A stretch of 7,935 bases of DNA from Candidatus Zixiibacteriota bacterium (GCA_024230695.1 JAAERC010000648.1:1-7935), one strand, 5' to 3'; numbered from the stretch's first letter, positions 1-6,689 are shown. Notes: a model not told the origin generated them from the letters alone. Made by a program: numbers and translations.

Positions 1-2
1 GT

Positions 3-41
3 AGTGATAAAACTCCTCAGACGGCTTTTTCCGAGGAATAA
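3..41 (+). CDS. Possible 3' end of an upstream gene (partial)
   Basis: One frame reads SDKTPQTAFSEE followed by TAA, and this is the frame whose stop falls about 30 nt before a good intrinsic terminator. A hydrophilic tail like this is compatible with the C-terminus of a protein whose body lies to the left of the window. Another frame stays open to about 129, but it runs through the terminator hairpin and has no coding character. Twelve residues are too few to name a family, so the call rests on position relative to the terminator. Confidence 0.35.
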   Translation, partial: SDKTPQTAFSEE

Positions 42-71
42 ACGACTGATATGCAATAACATTGCATTTAC

Positions 72-98
72 ACGGAGGTCATTCTGGCCTCCGTTTTT
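72..98 (+). terminator. Intrinsic terminator of the upstream gene
   Basis: A 9-bp stem (ACGGAGGTC at 72-80 with GGCCTCCGT at 86-94, one G-U pair) closes a 5-nt loop and runs straight into five T residues at 94-98. This is a classic Rho-independent terminator in the plus direction, ending transcription that enters from the left and separating it from the MEMO-AMMECR1 gene. Confidence 0.85.
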
Positions 99-132
99 AA
101 TTAATTGGTCAACCATTATCGAATATTAATCA

Positions 133-161
133 TTGACTATACCGTATAATCTATAGATATT
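133..161 (+). promoter_or_regulatory. Putative sigma70-type promoter for the MEMO-AMMECR1 gene
   Basis: TTGACT at 133-138 (5 of 6 to the -35 consensus) is 17 nt from GATATT at 156-161 (4 of 6 to the -10). A perfect TATAAT also occurs at 145-150, but it has no good -35 at the right distance. Initiation near 168 would leave a leader of about 55 nt. The location, just after a terminator and before an isolated gene, supports a promoter here, but which -10 is used cannot be decided by eye. Confidence 0.45.
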
Positions 162-222
162 GCCCCCGGCTAAAACTGATTAATGGTATAGATAGAGAAA
201 AAATAAAAAAGTTGAGTAATTG

Positions 223-1656
223 ATGAGTGATCAAAATATAAGACAAGCGGCAGTTGCCGGAGCGTTTTATCCCGATGACCCCGGTGTTTTGTCAAAGATG
301 CTGGCGGGATTTTTTAATGATGCCAAAAAGAAATCGTTTGTCGGTCGTCCGATTGCGATGATCGCGCCACATGCCGGATATGCTTATTCAGGCAAAACGG
401 CGGCAGATGGATACAAACAATTACTTGGCGAGAATTATGAAACCGTGGTCGTGATTGCACCATCGCATACAGTCTTTTTCCAGGGCATTTCGGTCTTTAA
501 TGGTGACGCCTACTCAACTCCTCTCGGTGAGATTAAAAGTGATAAAGAACTTGCTTTTAAAATAGGTTCGATAAACCCGGCTGTTTATATGTCCAACAAA
601 GGTCATTCAGGCGGAGCAGTCAGGGGTGAGCATTCACTCGAAGTACAACTTCCATTTTTACAACAGGTGCTGGGTTCATTCAAATTAGTAGCGATTGTGA
701 TGGGCGAGCAGGAGGAATCATCATGTCGGGCGTTGGGCGAAGTCCTGGCAACAGCGTTGACTAATAAAAACTGTTTGATTGTTGCCTCAACTGATCTATC
801 ACATTTTAATCCCCAAAAAGAAGCAAATCGGCTTGATAAAAATATCCAGACCGCGATTGAAGAATATAACTCCGACAAATTACTTAATGTTATTTCATCG
901 GGTAGAGGCGAAGCCTGCGGAGGTGGGCCGGTTGCGGCAGCATTGTTAGCCTCAAAAAGACTTGGCGGCGAAAAGGTACATATTACCGGGTACTCAACAT
1001 CGGGCGAAACCACCGGCGATTTTTCCGAGGTGGTTGGGTATCTTTCGGCAATTGTTACATCGAGCAAAAAAGTACCGCTTTCAGATGCGGCTATTGGCGC
1101 TCGCGCGGCCAAAGATCGGGGAGAATTATCCGGCAGTGATAAAGCGTATCTCGCTAATCAGGTTGTTGATACGATCAAAGCCAAATTGGACGGGGCCAAA
1201 CTTCCCAATGATATTCCGGCTTCAAAATTACTTTTGGAAAAACGGGGTGCTTTTGTCACGTTAAAAATTGACGGAAATCTTCGTGGCTGTATTGGTCTGG
1301 TTCGAGCCGCCAAACCGATTTATGAGGCTGTCCGTGAGATGGCTCTTGCGGCGGCTTTTGAGGATCCTCGGTTTGCGCCAGTAACAAAAGATGAGTTTCC
1401 CAAGGTTGAAGTTGAGATCTCGGTTTTATCACAGTTGGCGAAAGTGCATGATTTAAATGAGATCAAAGTCGGTCGCGATGGTCTGATGATCCGGCTTGAT
1501 TTTCATTCTGGGTTACTTTTGCCGCAGGTGGCATCAGAGAATGATTGGGACAGAACAACATTTTTAGAACAAACATGTTTAAAAGCGGGACTTCCAAAAA
1601 ATAGTTACAAAGATAAGATCGCCGAGATATACCGATTTTCGGCCGATATATTTTAG
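223..1656 (+). CDS. MEMO-AMMECR1 fusion protein (AmmeMemoRadiSam components B and A)
   Basis: A 477-residue soluble protein made of two domains. Residues about 6-280 are a MEMO-like domain of the class III extradiol dioxygenase fold: AGAFYP near the start, IAPHAGYAYSG with His50, APSH with His82, EHSLEVQLPFL with His137, STDLSHF near 189-195, and EACGGGP with Cys232. His50 and His82 match metal-site histidines of human MEMO1, but the position of its third ligand (Cys244) is a Thr here. Residues about 295-477 are an AMMECR1 domain with the hallmark LRGCIG near 353-358, followed by EDPRF and EVEISVLS. Components A and B are known to co-occur with a radical SAM protein; none is encoded in this window. 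The exact reaction is not something the sequence reveals. A TTG directly abuts the ATG; I chose ATG at 223, although no Shine-Dalgarno is visible for either. It stands alone, with 71 nt to the next gene. Confidence 0.93.
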   Translation: MSDQNIRQAAVAGAFYPDDPGVLSKMLAGFFNDAKKKSFVGRPIAMIAPHAGYAYSGKTAADGYKQLLGENYETVVVIAPSHTVFFQGISVFNGDAYSTPLGEIKSDKELAFKIGSINPAVYMSNKGHSGGAVRGEHSLEVQLPFLQQVLGSFKLVAIVMGEQEESSCRALGEVLATALTNKNCLIVASTDLSHFNPQKEANRLDKNIQTAIEEYNSDKLLNVISSGRGEACGGGPVAAALLASKRLGGEKVHITGYSTSGETTGDFSEVVGYLSAIVTSSKKVPLSDAAIGARAAKDRGELSGSDKAYLANQVVDTIKAKLDGAKLPNDIPASKLLLEKRGAFVTLKIDGNLRGCIGLVRAAKPIYEAVREMALAAAFEDPRFAPVTKDEFPKVEVEISVLSQLAKVHDLNEIKVGRDGLMIRLDFHSGLLLPQVASENDWDRTTFLEQTCLKAGLPKNSYKDKIAEIYRFSADIF

Positions 1657-1692
1657 AACAACTACTGAATAAATTCTGGCGTTTAATTTATC

Positions 1693-1719
1693 TTGATATA
1701 AACTATTCTATCATATAAA
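1693..1719 (+). promoter_or_regulatory. Putative promoter of the SDR operon, possibly leaderless
   Basis: TTGATA (1693-1698) and TATAAA (1714-1719) are separated by 15 nt, and the -10 box lies 8 nt before the ATG at 1728. The same stretch can be read as the Bacteroidetes-style element TAnnTTTG (TAAATTTG, 1716-1723) with a CTTG 20 nt upstream. Either reading puts the start of transcription at or next to the start codon, which matches the absence of a Shine-Dalgarno sequence. Confidence 0.4.
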
Positions 1720-1727
1720 TTTGCCTG

Positions 1728-2720
1728 ATGAACGATAATCAAAAAGAATCTGTTCTAATAACAGGCGCGAATGGTTTTGTTGGTAGTCGGTTATGCCGGA
1801 AATTACTCAACGATGGTTTCCATGTTATCGCTGGGATCCGTGAAAACTGCAATCGTGAGTTACTCGTCGGGCTTGATCTTGAATTCCGTTTCGGCGATGT
1901 CGCCTGCCGGGAGACTCTTCCTGCGATGATCAAAGATGTTGATTATGTAATACACAATGCCGGAATTGTTAAAGCCAAAAATCCTGATCTATTTTTTAAG
2001 GTGAATCATTTTGGCGCTCAGAATCTCGCTGAGGTCTGTCTTCAAAATAAAAAACTGAAAAAATTTATTTTAATATCATCATTGGCCGCCGTTGGGCCAT
2101 CGGAAAAAAATAAACCTCTTTCAGAAGATGACGCACCAAAACCTTTAACTGCGTATGGCCGTTCCAAACTGGCAGGCGAAGAGGCAGTTTTAGGTTTTAA
2201 AGATAAATTAAACGTAGCGATTATCCGTCCACCCGGTGTGTATGGTCCCGGTGATAAAGAGATGATGGCATTTTTCCAGATAGTTAATTTTCGGATCAAA
2301 CCATATTTGGGTGATCTTAAGAGACGTTTACAATTGGTGCATGTTGATGATCTTTGTTTGGGAATATCCAAAGCAGTGCAAGCGACAACAGAATCAGGTT
2401 CGATATATTTTATTGCCGAGTCACAAAGTTATGGTTATAGGGAATTGATAAAACATATACAACAGGCAGTTAATAAAAGTGGAATTCCGCTATATATCCC
2501 CGGCTCGTTACTAAAAGTTATTGCCAGTGTATCTGCGTCGATTATGAAAGCTTTGGGGATTCCGCCGATGTTTACAGTCGAAAAAGCAAAAGAGATTCTT
2601 GGCAACTGGGAGGTTTCAACAGAAAAGGCCAAAATGGAAATTGGTTTTGAATCTGAGATATCTTTTTCTGATGGTTCGGAGCAAACGGCCAAATGGTATT
2701 TTAATGAGGGATGGTTATGA
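1728..2720 (+). CDS. NAD-dependent epimerase/dehydratase, extended SDR family
   Basis: A 330-residue cytosolic oxidoreductase of the extended short-chain dehydrogenase/reductase family. The Rossmann dinucleotide motif TGANGFVG is at residues 12-19, a GDV acid-box-like segment near 56-58, HNAG at 76-79, catalytic Ser in ISSLAAVG (117-118), and the YGRSK Tyr143/Lys147 pair. RPPGVYGPGD (167-176) and LVHVDD (203-208) are typical of this family. Length is normal. Such enzymes oxidise, reduce, epimerise or dehydrate sugar-nucleotide, sterol-like or flavonoid-like substrates; nothing here picks the substrate. The C-terminal part (about 255-285) is hydrophobic and could touch membrane, as in 3-beta-hydroxysteroid dehydrogenase-like members. 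It heads a tight set with a membrane protein and a class V PLP enzyme. No Shine-Dalgarno precedes the ATG; see the promoter entry just upstream. Confidence 0.92.
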   Translation: MNDNQKESVLITGANGFVGSRLCRKLLNDGFHVIAGIRENCNRELLVGLDLEFRFGDVACRETLPAMIKDVDYVIHNAGIVKAKNPDLFFKVNHFGAQNLAEVCLQNKKLKKFILISSLAAVGPSEKNKPLSEDDAPKPLTAYGRSKLAGEEAVLGFKDKLNVAIIRPPGVYGPGDKEMMAFFQIVNFRIKPYLGDLKRRLQLVHVDDLCLGISKAVQATTESGSIYFIAESQSYGYRELIKHIQQAVNKSGIPLYIPGSLLKVIASVSASIMKALGIPPMFTVEKAKEILGNWEVSTEKAKMEIGFESEISFSDGSEQTAKWYFNEGWL

Positions 2721-3139
2721 TAGTTAGTTTTAAGCTTCTTGGTTTCTGTATTGCGATTGGCGCGGGATATTTGATCATTTTTAATCTTATCTGGAATTGG
2801 TTTGAAAAGTTTGCTCCAACTTTAAAAGGTTTCCCAAAAGATCTGATTGAGGAGAGAAATTCGGCTTGGTTTGTATCTAATTTTGTAATTGAGTTTATCT
2901 TTTTTGTACTATTACCGGCAATTATTTACGGTTGGTTTTATACAGTTCTGCCATTTTCCGGAGTGCGTGGCGGGGTTTCGGTCGGGTTGTATTTGTTCTT
3001 GTTTGGTATTGTCCCGGTAGCAACTATAATTATGTTTCGAATTAAAATTCCGGCCATATATTTTCTTTTTCTTTTGGTGGGGATGTTTTTTAAGGTGATG
3101 GGGTCGATGATAATAATCGGCTATCTCTATTCATTGTAA
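2717..3139 (+). CDS. Small four-helix integral membrane protein
   Basis: I do not recognise the family with confidence. The 140-residue product has four likely transmembrane segments, roughly 5-28, 55-77, 86-107 and 112-138, with a charged loop at 31-49 (KGFPKDLIEERNS) and a glycine-rich GVRGGVSVG before the third helix. The layout recalls small DUF1761-like membrane proteins, but this is only resemblance. Two ATGs are possible. The one at 2717 overlaps the SDR stop as ATGA and lies 7 nt after GAGG (2706-2709), whereas the one at 2711 would sit almost on that site, so I chose 2717. The overlap implies translational coupling to the SDR, and the PLP enzyme follows 16 nt later. It may serve as a membrane partner or transporter for the product of the two enzymes. 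Confidence 0.85.
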   Translation: MIVSFKLLGFCIAIGAGYLIIFNLIWNWFEKFAPTLKGFPKDLIEERNSAWFVSNFVIEFIFFVLLPAIIYGWFYTVLPFSGVRGGVSVGLYLFLFGIVPVATIIMFRIKIPAIYFLFLLVGMFFKVMGSMIIIGYLYSL

Positions 3140-3155
3140 CACGGAATTAATTCTT

Positions 3156-4322
3156 GTGAATTCAGCTATATATAAAAAATTTCAGGCGATAAGAAAACTG
3201 TTCCCGCTAACTCATAAAAATGCCGGTATGGTGTATTTAAATTCAGCCTCGACCGGTCCTCTTTGTAAACCTGTGAAAGAGGCACTTGATAAGTATTTTG
3301 ATCTCTGCCAATATTTGGATAAAGACGATGATGATCTTGCTTTCGCCGATCTGAAAAAAATCCGCCGCCTTGGCGCTAAGATGCTCGATGCCCGGGTTGA
3401 TGAAGTCGGTTTTGGATTAAACACCGGATATGGAATCAATCTGGCGGCCCAGGGGCTTCCATTAAAAAAAGGAGATGAGGTTCTGATCTCCGAGGTTGAG
3501 TTCCCGGCTAATGTTTATCCCTGGCTGGCTCTGAAAGAAAAAGGTATAAAAGTCAAATTTATAAAAGCGACTAATAAGAATTTTGATATTGGAAATTTCG
3601 AAAATGCGATAACCAAAAAGAGCCGGGTTTTGTCGCTTTCGATGGTGCAGTTTTTTAACGGATATAAAAATGATTTAAAAACAATCGGTGAGATATGCCG
3701 GAAAAACAATCTATATTTTGTTGTAGATGGTATTCAGGGATGCGGTGTTGAGCCGATCAGTGTTAAAAAATGTAATATTGATATATTTTCATCCGGCGGT
3801 CAAAAATGGCTTCTTGGTCAGCTTGGAAGCGGGATATTTTATATCCGAAAAGATCTGCAGAATAAAATGTCACAACCACTGACAAGTTGGCAGGGGGTTG
3901 ATTGGGATCTTGATTTTTCAAATCTGTTTTGTTATGATAAAAAGCCTTTTGACTCGGCGCGTAGATTTGAATTTGGGACTTATCCATATGCCCAGGTGCA
4001 TGCTTTGGCTCAGTCACTTGAGCTGATAACATCACTTGGAGTCAGCAATATTCGGAAACATAATTATGAGCTTCTTGATATATTGATTTCGTTTTTGAAG
4101 TCTAATATGAATTTCCAGATCAATTCGCATTTGAGAAATATTTTCCGTTCGTCTATACTGGCTTTTTCATGTAATAATACAAAATTGTTATATGAGAAAC
4201 TTCGAAAGAATAATATTTTTTGCTCGTTCCGTGAAGGATCGATCAGAATTTCGGTTCATCTGTTTAATAATGAGTCGGATATAAGATATTTGATGACTGT
4301 TCTTAAGAAATTCGCCAAATAA
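3156..4322 (+). CDS. Class V aminotransferase-fold PLP enzyme (not a typical cysteine desulfurase)
   Basis: A 388-residue cytosolic fold-type I PLP enzyme. VYLNSASTGP (26-35) is the substrate-loop motif of the class V group. VDGIQGCG gives Asp191 and Gln194 for the cofactor ring, and FSSGGQKWLLG gives Lys217 as the Schiff-base lysine. RRFEFGT lies near 269-275, and REGSIRISVHLFNNESDI near the C-terminus matches the R-G-IR-S-H-YN pattern of the isopenicillin N epimerase/kynureninase-like branch. The residue before the lysine is Gln, not the His of SufS/IscS enzymes, and the C-terminal catalytic-cysteine loop of desulfurases is absent, so sulfur transfer is unlikely. Transamination, epimerisation or C-X lyase chemistry is possible. 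The start is GTG at 3156; the first internal ATG (Met25) would cut into a conserved motif. No clear Shine-Dalgarno is present, so coupling to the upstream gene is likely. Confidence 0.88.
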   Translation: MNSAIYKKFQAIRKLFPLTHKNAGMVYLNSASTGPLCKPVKEALDKYFDLCQYLDKDDDDLAFADLKKIRRLGAKMLDARVDEVGFGLNTGYGINLAAQGLPLKKGDEVLISEVEFPANVYPWLALKEKGIKVKFIKATNKNFDIGNFENAITKKSRVLSLSMVQFFNGYKNDLKTIGEICRKNNLYFVVDGIQGCGVEPISVKKCNIDIFSSGGQKWLLGQLGSGIFYIRKDLQNKMSQPLTSWQGVDWDLDFSNLFCYDKKPFDSARRFEFGTYPYAQVHALAQSLELITSLGVSNIRKHNYELLDILISFLKSNMNFQINSHLRNIFRSSILAFSCNNTKLLYEKLRKNNIFCSFREGSIRISVHLFNNESDIRYLMTVLKKFAK

Positions 4323-4432
4323 TATTATTGGATAGTAAACGAATTTAAAACTTGTTTTTATAATTATAAAAATCTTTATTTTATTTGGAAGAGTTAAATA
4401 GGTAAGAATAAATTATGGGAAAGGATAAAAAA

Positions 4433-4984
4433 ATGTTCAAAAAATGTTTGTTCACAATCTTTGTTACTGTTCTGGTCTGCCCGCTTTTGACGCTTGCTCA
4501 GGGAGATAAAGCCAACGCAATTACAGTTGAAACAGAATTATGTACTGGTGTTGAGGAGCGGATGCCGGTTGGAATGGCCGATCAGTTCCCATCTGATGTT
4601 GGACAGGTCTGTCTTTGGAGTAAAGTACTGGGTTGTACCGATGAGACCTTCATCAAACATGTTTGGTATTATCGTGGTGATGAAATGTCCACGGTTGAAT
4701 TACCGGTTCGTGGGACAGCGTGGAGAACATACAGCTACAAGACGATCCCCGCAGAATGGTCCGGCGATTGGGTTGTGAAAATAATTGATGCTGATGGTAA
4801 TGTCCTCAAGGCGATTCCTTTTAAGGTTGGTGATGGTGTATCAAAACTTGCCAAAAAAGTTGTTAAAGTGGAAGAACTAAAAGAAACTAAAGACGTTACG
4901 GATGAAAAGACAGCGACTCCGGCCGCTGAAGATCTGGCCCCGGCTGTTGAAAAGATCGTGGATAGTACCACCGCCGGTCAATAG
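4433..4984 (+). CDS. Exported DUF2914-like protein
   Basis: A 183-residue secreted or periplasmic protein. Residues 1-23 form a Sec signal peptide (KK, then a long hydrophobic run, ending TLAQG); there is no lipobox. The body matches the DUF2914 pattern as I know it: QVCLWSKV (58-65), HVWYYRGDEM (76-85), VRGTAWRTYS (92-101), W109 and SGDWVVKIIDADGNVL (110-125), then FKVG. This suggests a single small beta-sandwich. Residues about 138-183 are a Lys/Glu/Ala/Thr-rich, probably disordered tail. Cys37, Cys60 and Cys68 remain in the mature chain. Function is unknown. An ATG at 4415 is in frame, but the one at 4433 has AAGGA 7 nt upstream (4421-4425) and gives a standard signal peptide, so I prefer it. 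It is 110 nt from the PLP enzyme gene and ends at a strong terminator, so it is probably its own unit. Confidence 0.82.
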   Translation: MFKKCLFTIFVTVLVCPLLTLAQGDKANAITVETELCTGVEERMPVGMADQFPSDVGQVCLWSKVLGCTDETFIKHVWYYRGDEMSTVELPVRGTAWRTYSYKTIPAEWSGDWVVKIIDADGNVLKAIPFKVGDGVSKLAKKVVKVEELKETKDVTDEKTATPAAEDLAPAVEKIVDSTTAGQ

Positions 4985-5005
4985 GATTTACGAAAATTGA
5001 TTTTT

Positions 5006-5034
5006 AAACCGGAGTTTATTAGCTCCGGTTTTTT
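5006..5034 (+). terminator. Intrinsic terminator after the DUF2914-like gene
   Basis: AAACCGGAG (5006-5014) pairs perfectly with CTCCGGTTT (5023-5031) around an 8-nt loop, and the T-run continues to 5034. It starts 22 nt after the stop codon of the exported protein and works in the plus direction. Confidence 0.9.
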
Positions 5035-5068
5035 ATTGAAACTTTATAAATGAATTTTAGATACAAAA

Positions 5069-5118
5069 CAAATCAGGTTTTATACTATTGCCCCTCAATT
5101 AATATAAAACCCGATTTG
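5069..5118 (-). terminator. Inverted repeat, probable terminator for the lipoprotein gene
   Basis: Two 16-nt arms (5069-5084 and 5103-5118) are reverse complements with a single mismatch (A5075 opposite C5112) around an 18-nt spacer. On the minus strand the second arm ends in TTTG and continues TTTTG, a modest U-tract. It begins 25 nt after the stop of the minus-strand lipoprotein gene. It is AT-rich with a large loop, so it is weaker than the plus-strand terminator beside it. Confidence 0.55.
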
Positions 5119-5143
5119 AAATAATTTAATTTGCCTTACCAGA

Positions 5144-5440
5144 TTAATCAATAGAGCATGCCACTCTGGAAAGAACGACCCGCTTTTCACCGCCAACATA
5201 ACAATTTTCCTGCTCATAACCGGTTGATCTAAAATATCCTCTTTCTTGACAAATAGAATCAGCCGATTCCTGTGTGGCAGGAATCCGAGTACTACAATAG
5301 CTTGGTAAATCCAGCCATCGAGCATCAGTGTCAGGTGAACTCCACCATATTTCACTTGAACCTACCGGATTTGAACTTGGTTTTGAGCAACCCAAGACAA
5401 GTGTTAGAGCAATCGCTCCAACGATAATGACCTTTTTCAT
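5144..5440 (-). CDS. Small cysteine-rich lipoprotein, function unknown
   Basis: A 98-residue lipoprotein. MKK is followed by a hydrophobic stretch and LVLGC, so Cys18 is the likely lipidated residue after signal peptidase II cleavage. Serine and proline at positions 19-23 are usual for the following linker. The mature part has four further cysteines at 49, 64, 80 and 95, an even number that suggests two disulfides in an oxidising compartment, with the pattern SYC-x14-C-x15-C-x14-C. Segments such as SICQERGYF and ENCYVGG recall small secreted disulfide domains with an A..xC..xGY pattern, but I cannot assign a family. The ATG at 5440 has an ideal GGAGG 5 nt upstream (5446-5450), so the longer in-frame start at 5467 is rejected. 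It has its own candidate promoter and lies 154 nt beyond the SGNH hydrolase gene on the same strand. Confidence 0.8.
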   Translation of the reverse strand: MKKVIIVGAIALTLVLGCSKPSSNPVGSSEIWWSSPDTDARWLDLPSYCSTRIPATQESADSICQERGYFRSTGYEQENCYVGGEKRVVLSRVACSID

Positions 5441-5465
5441 AAAATCCTCCAACCCTCTAAGTCTC

Positions 5466-5495
5466 ATTATAATCGAACTATCTTTCTATACGCAA
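5466..5495 (-). promoter_or_regulatory. Candidate promoter of the lipoprotein gene
   Basis: On the minus strand a perfect TATAAT -10 box (plus positions 5466-5471) is preceded at 18 nt by TTGCGT (5490-5495; only TTG matches the -35 consensus). Initiation would fall near 5458-5460, giving a short leader that carries the strong GGAGG. The -10 is convincing and the -35 is weak. Confidence 0.45.
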
Positions 5496-5594
5496 AGTCC
5501 CCTAATAGGTTGCAATCTTACAGAATATTTTTACAATTTCTAATTAATATACTGGTGCATGGGGTGAATAATTCGATTCAGAGCGCAAAAAAAG

Positions 5595-6689
5595 TTACTT
5601 TTTTGAAAGAAGATCAGGATTGTTTTTTAAATATTGATAGATTTGCTCGGCCAGTACGAGATGTCCCTTTGAATTAAAATGAATAGGGTCCATTTTGGCA
5701 TCATCAAAAAGATCGAAGTAATTATCAAATTCATGTGATACATCGATAAGTGCCGTTTCAGTATTAGAGGCCAGTGATCTGGCCTGATTGTTATAATTAT
5801 TATGGAAAATATGCATATTTGATTTACTTCCAGGCGGGTAATAATTTTCAAGCGATGGTATCGGGGATGTTAGGATTATTGTCTGAGTTTTATTATTGCC
5901 AGCTGTTTTGATGATACCATTCAGATTCGAATAGAAATCATCGAAAGTTACCCGATAGACCTGGTTTTCTTGCATTATTGTTTCGGCCAATGGTTTCTCA
6001 GTAGTTAACAATATGATTTTGCGCAGAAGGCGATATATTTTCAGACGAGATACAAAATCCTGAATATCCAGAATAAATTGTGATGGAAAGTGTTGATCTT
6101 TATCAGGGATATTATCAGCCGCGGCCCACTGGTCGTTCCACCCGAACATCATAAGAACAATATCCGATTCAAGAGCAGAAATATGATTTTCAAAAAAATA
6201 TTGTCCTTGAAATGACGTATATCCGGGTACTCCGGCATTGATTATCTCGACCTGAGGTAGAGTTGTATCGGCATTAATCAGTTTCTCAAGTTGTCTTAAG
6301 TATATTTCGTTTTCCGGCGTGTGCCATCCGAAAGTGCATGAATTACCAAGTCCGACAATTCTGATTTTATCCGATTGTTTTGGGACCTCTTCACCCCGCA
6401 GGCCGAAAGAGTTTATTTTAAACTCATTATTTTCAAAGAATCGTGATGTTATAACTTGCGATGGTCTGAGTTTCCAGAAGAGGTTTGTGTCCCGTTTGAA
6501 AACTTCGGGGTAATCCAAGGCTCGATTTAATACAAAAAAGCGATTTTCGAAAAATGTATCAATCGGTACAATCGCAAAAACAATCTCAAAAAATAGAATA
6601 AATATCGGGATAGATAGAATCAGAATAAATGTTTTGATTCCTTTGTTGTTTCGATTGCTTTTTGATATATTTTTTGATTTGGATATCAT
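5595..6689 (-). CDS. Membrane-anchored SGNH/GDSL-type hydrolase
   Basis: A 364-residue protein with a basic, Asn/Ser/Lys-rich N-terminus (1-19), one transmembrane anchor at about 19-41, and a catalytic domain expected on the outside. SGNH blocks are in order: GLGNSCTFGW (113-122) with nucleophile Ser117; INAGVPGYTS (150-159) with Gly153; MMFGWNDQW (180-188) with Asn185; and DPIHFNSKGH (334-343) with the Asp334/His337 pair. INSFGLRGEE (92-101) before block I is common in surface-polymer SGNH proteins. Block I has GNS instead of GDS, as many family members do. Such enzymes add or remove acyl or other ester groups on lipids, glycans or secondary metabolites; the substrate is unknown. It follows the DUF5989-like gene by 5 nt on the same strand with no clear Shine-Dalgarno, so translation is probably coupled. 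Confidence 0.9.
   Translation of the reverse strand: MISKSKNISKSNRNNKGIKTFILILSIPIFILFFEIVFAIVPIDTFFENRFFVLNRALDYPEVFKRDTNLFWKLRPSQVITSRFFENNEFKINSFGLRGEEVPKQSDKIRIVGLGNSCTFGWHTPENEIYLRQLEKLINADTTLPQVEIINAGVPGYTSFQGQYFFENHISALESDIVLMMFGWNDQWAAADNIPDKDQHFPSQFILDIQDFVSRLKIYRLLRKIILLTTEKPLAETIMQENQVYRVTFDDFYSNLNGIIKTAGNNKTQTIILTSPIPSLENYYPPGSKSNMHIFHNNYNNQARSLASNTETALIDVSHEFDNYFDLFDDAKMDPIHFNSKGHLVLAEQIYQYLKNNPDLLSKK

Noticed and set aside
14..38. Weak hairpin TCCTC...GAGGA near the left edge.
   Set aside because: Only five pairs plus a mismatch around a long loop with no T-run after it; it probably lies in the end of the upstream coding region.
1..131. A plus-strand frame open from the first base to a TAA near 129.
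   Set aside because: It reads straight through the terminator hairpin at 72-98; the frame ending at 41 just before the hairpin is the more sensible gene end.
137..191. CTATACC at 137-143 and its inverted copy GGTATAG at 185-191, plus the 10-nt palindrome ATCTATAGAT at 149-158, near the MEMO-AMMECR1 promoter.
   Set aside because: Matches of this length are expected several times by chance in a window this size, and there is no repeat elsewhere to support an operator.
603..1112. A 169-codon minus-strand open frame opposite the MEMO domain.
   Set aside because: It lies wholly inside a gene with clear family motifs, has no ribosome site, and its Ser/Pro-rich translation looks like an antisense shadow.
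2042..2371. A minus-strand open frame inside the SDR gene.
   Set aside because: The plus strand carries the conserved SDR catalytic motifs over the same bases; no independent start signals.
3763..4035. A minus-strand open frame inside the class V PLP enzyme gene.
   Set aside because: It overlaps the PLP-lysine region of a convincing gene and has no start signals or recognisable domain.
4355..4372. A perfect 18-nt palindrome made only of A and T, upstream of the DUF2914-like gene.
   Set aside because: An A/T-only palindrome in an AT-rich gap is weak evidence for an operator or terminator; it contains a TATAAT that could be a -10 box, but no matching -35 was found.
5095..5355. An 86-codon minus-strand frame overlapping the lipoprotein gene.
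   Set aside because: It is a different frame within the lipoprotein gene, lacks the strong SD and signal peptide that mark the real frame, and runs into the terminator repeat.
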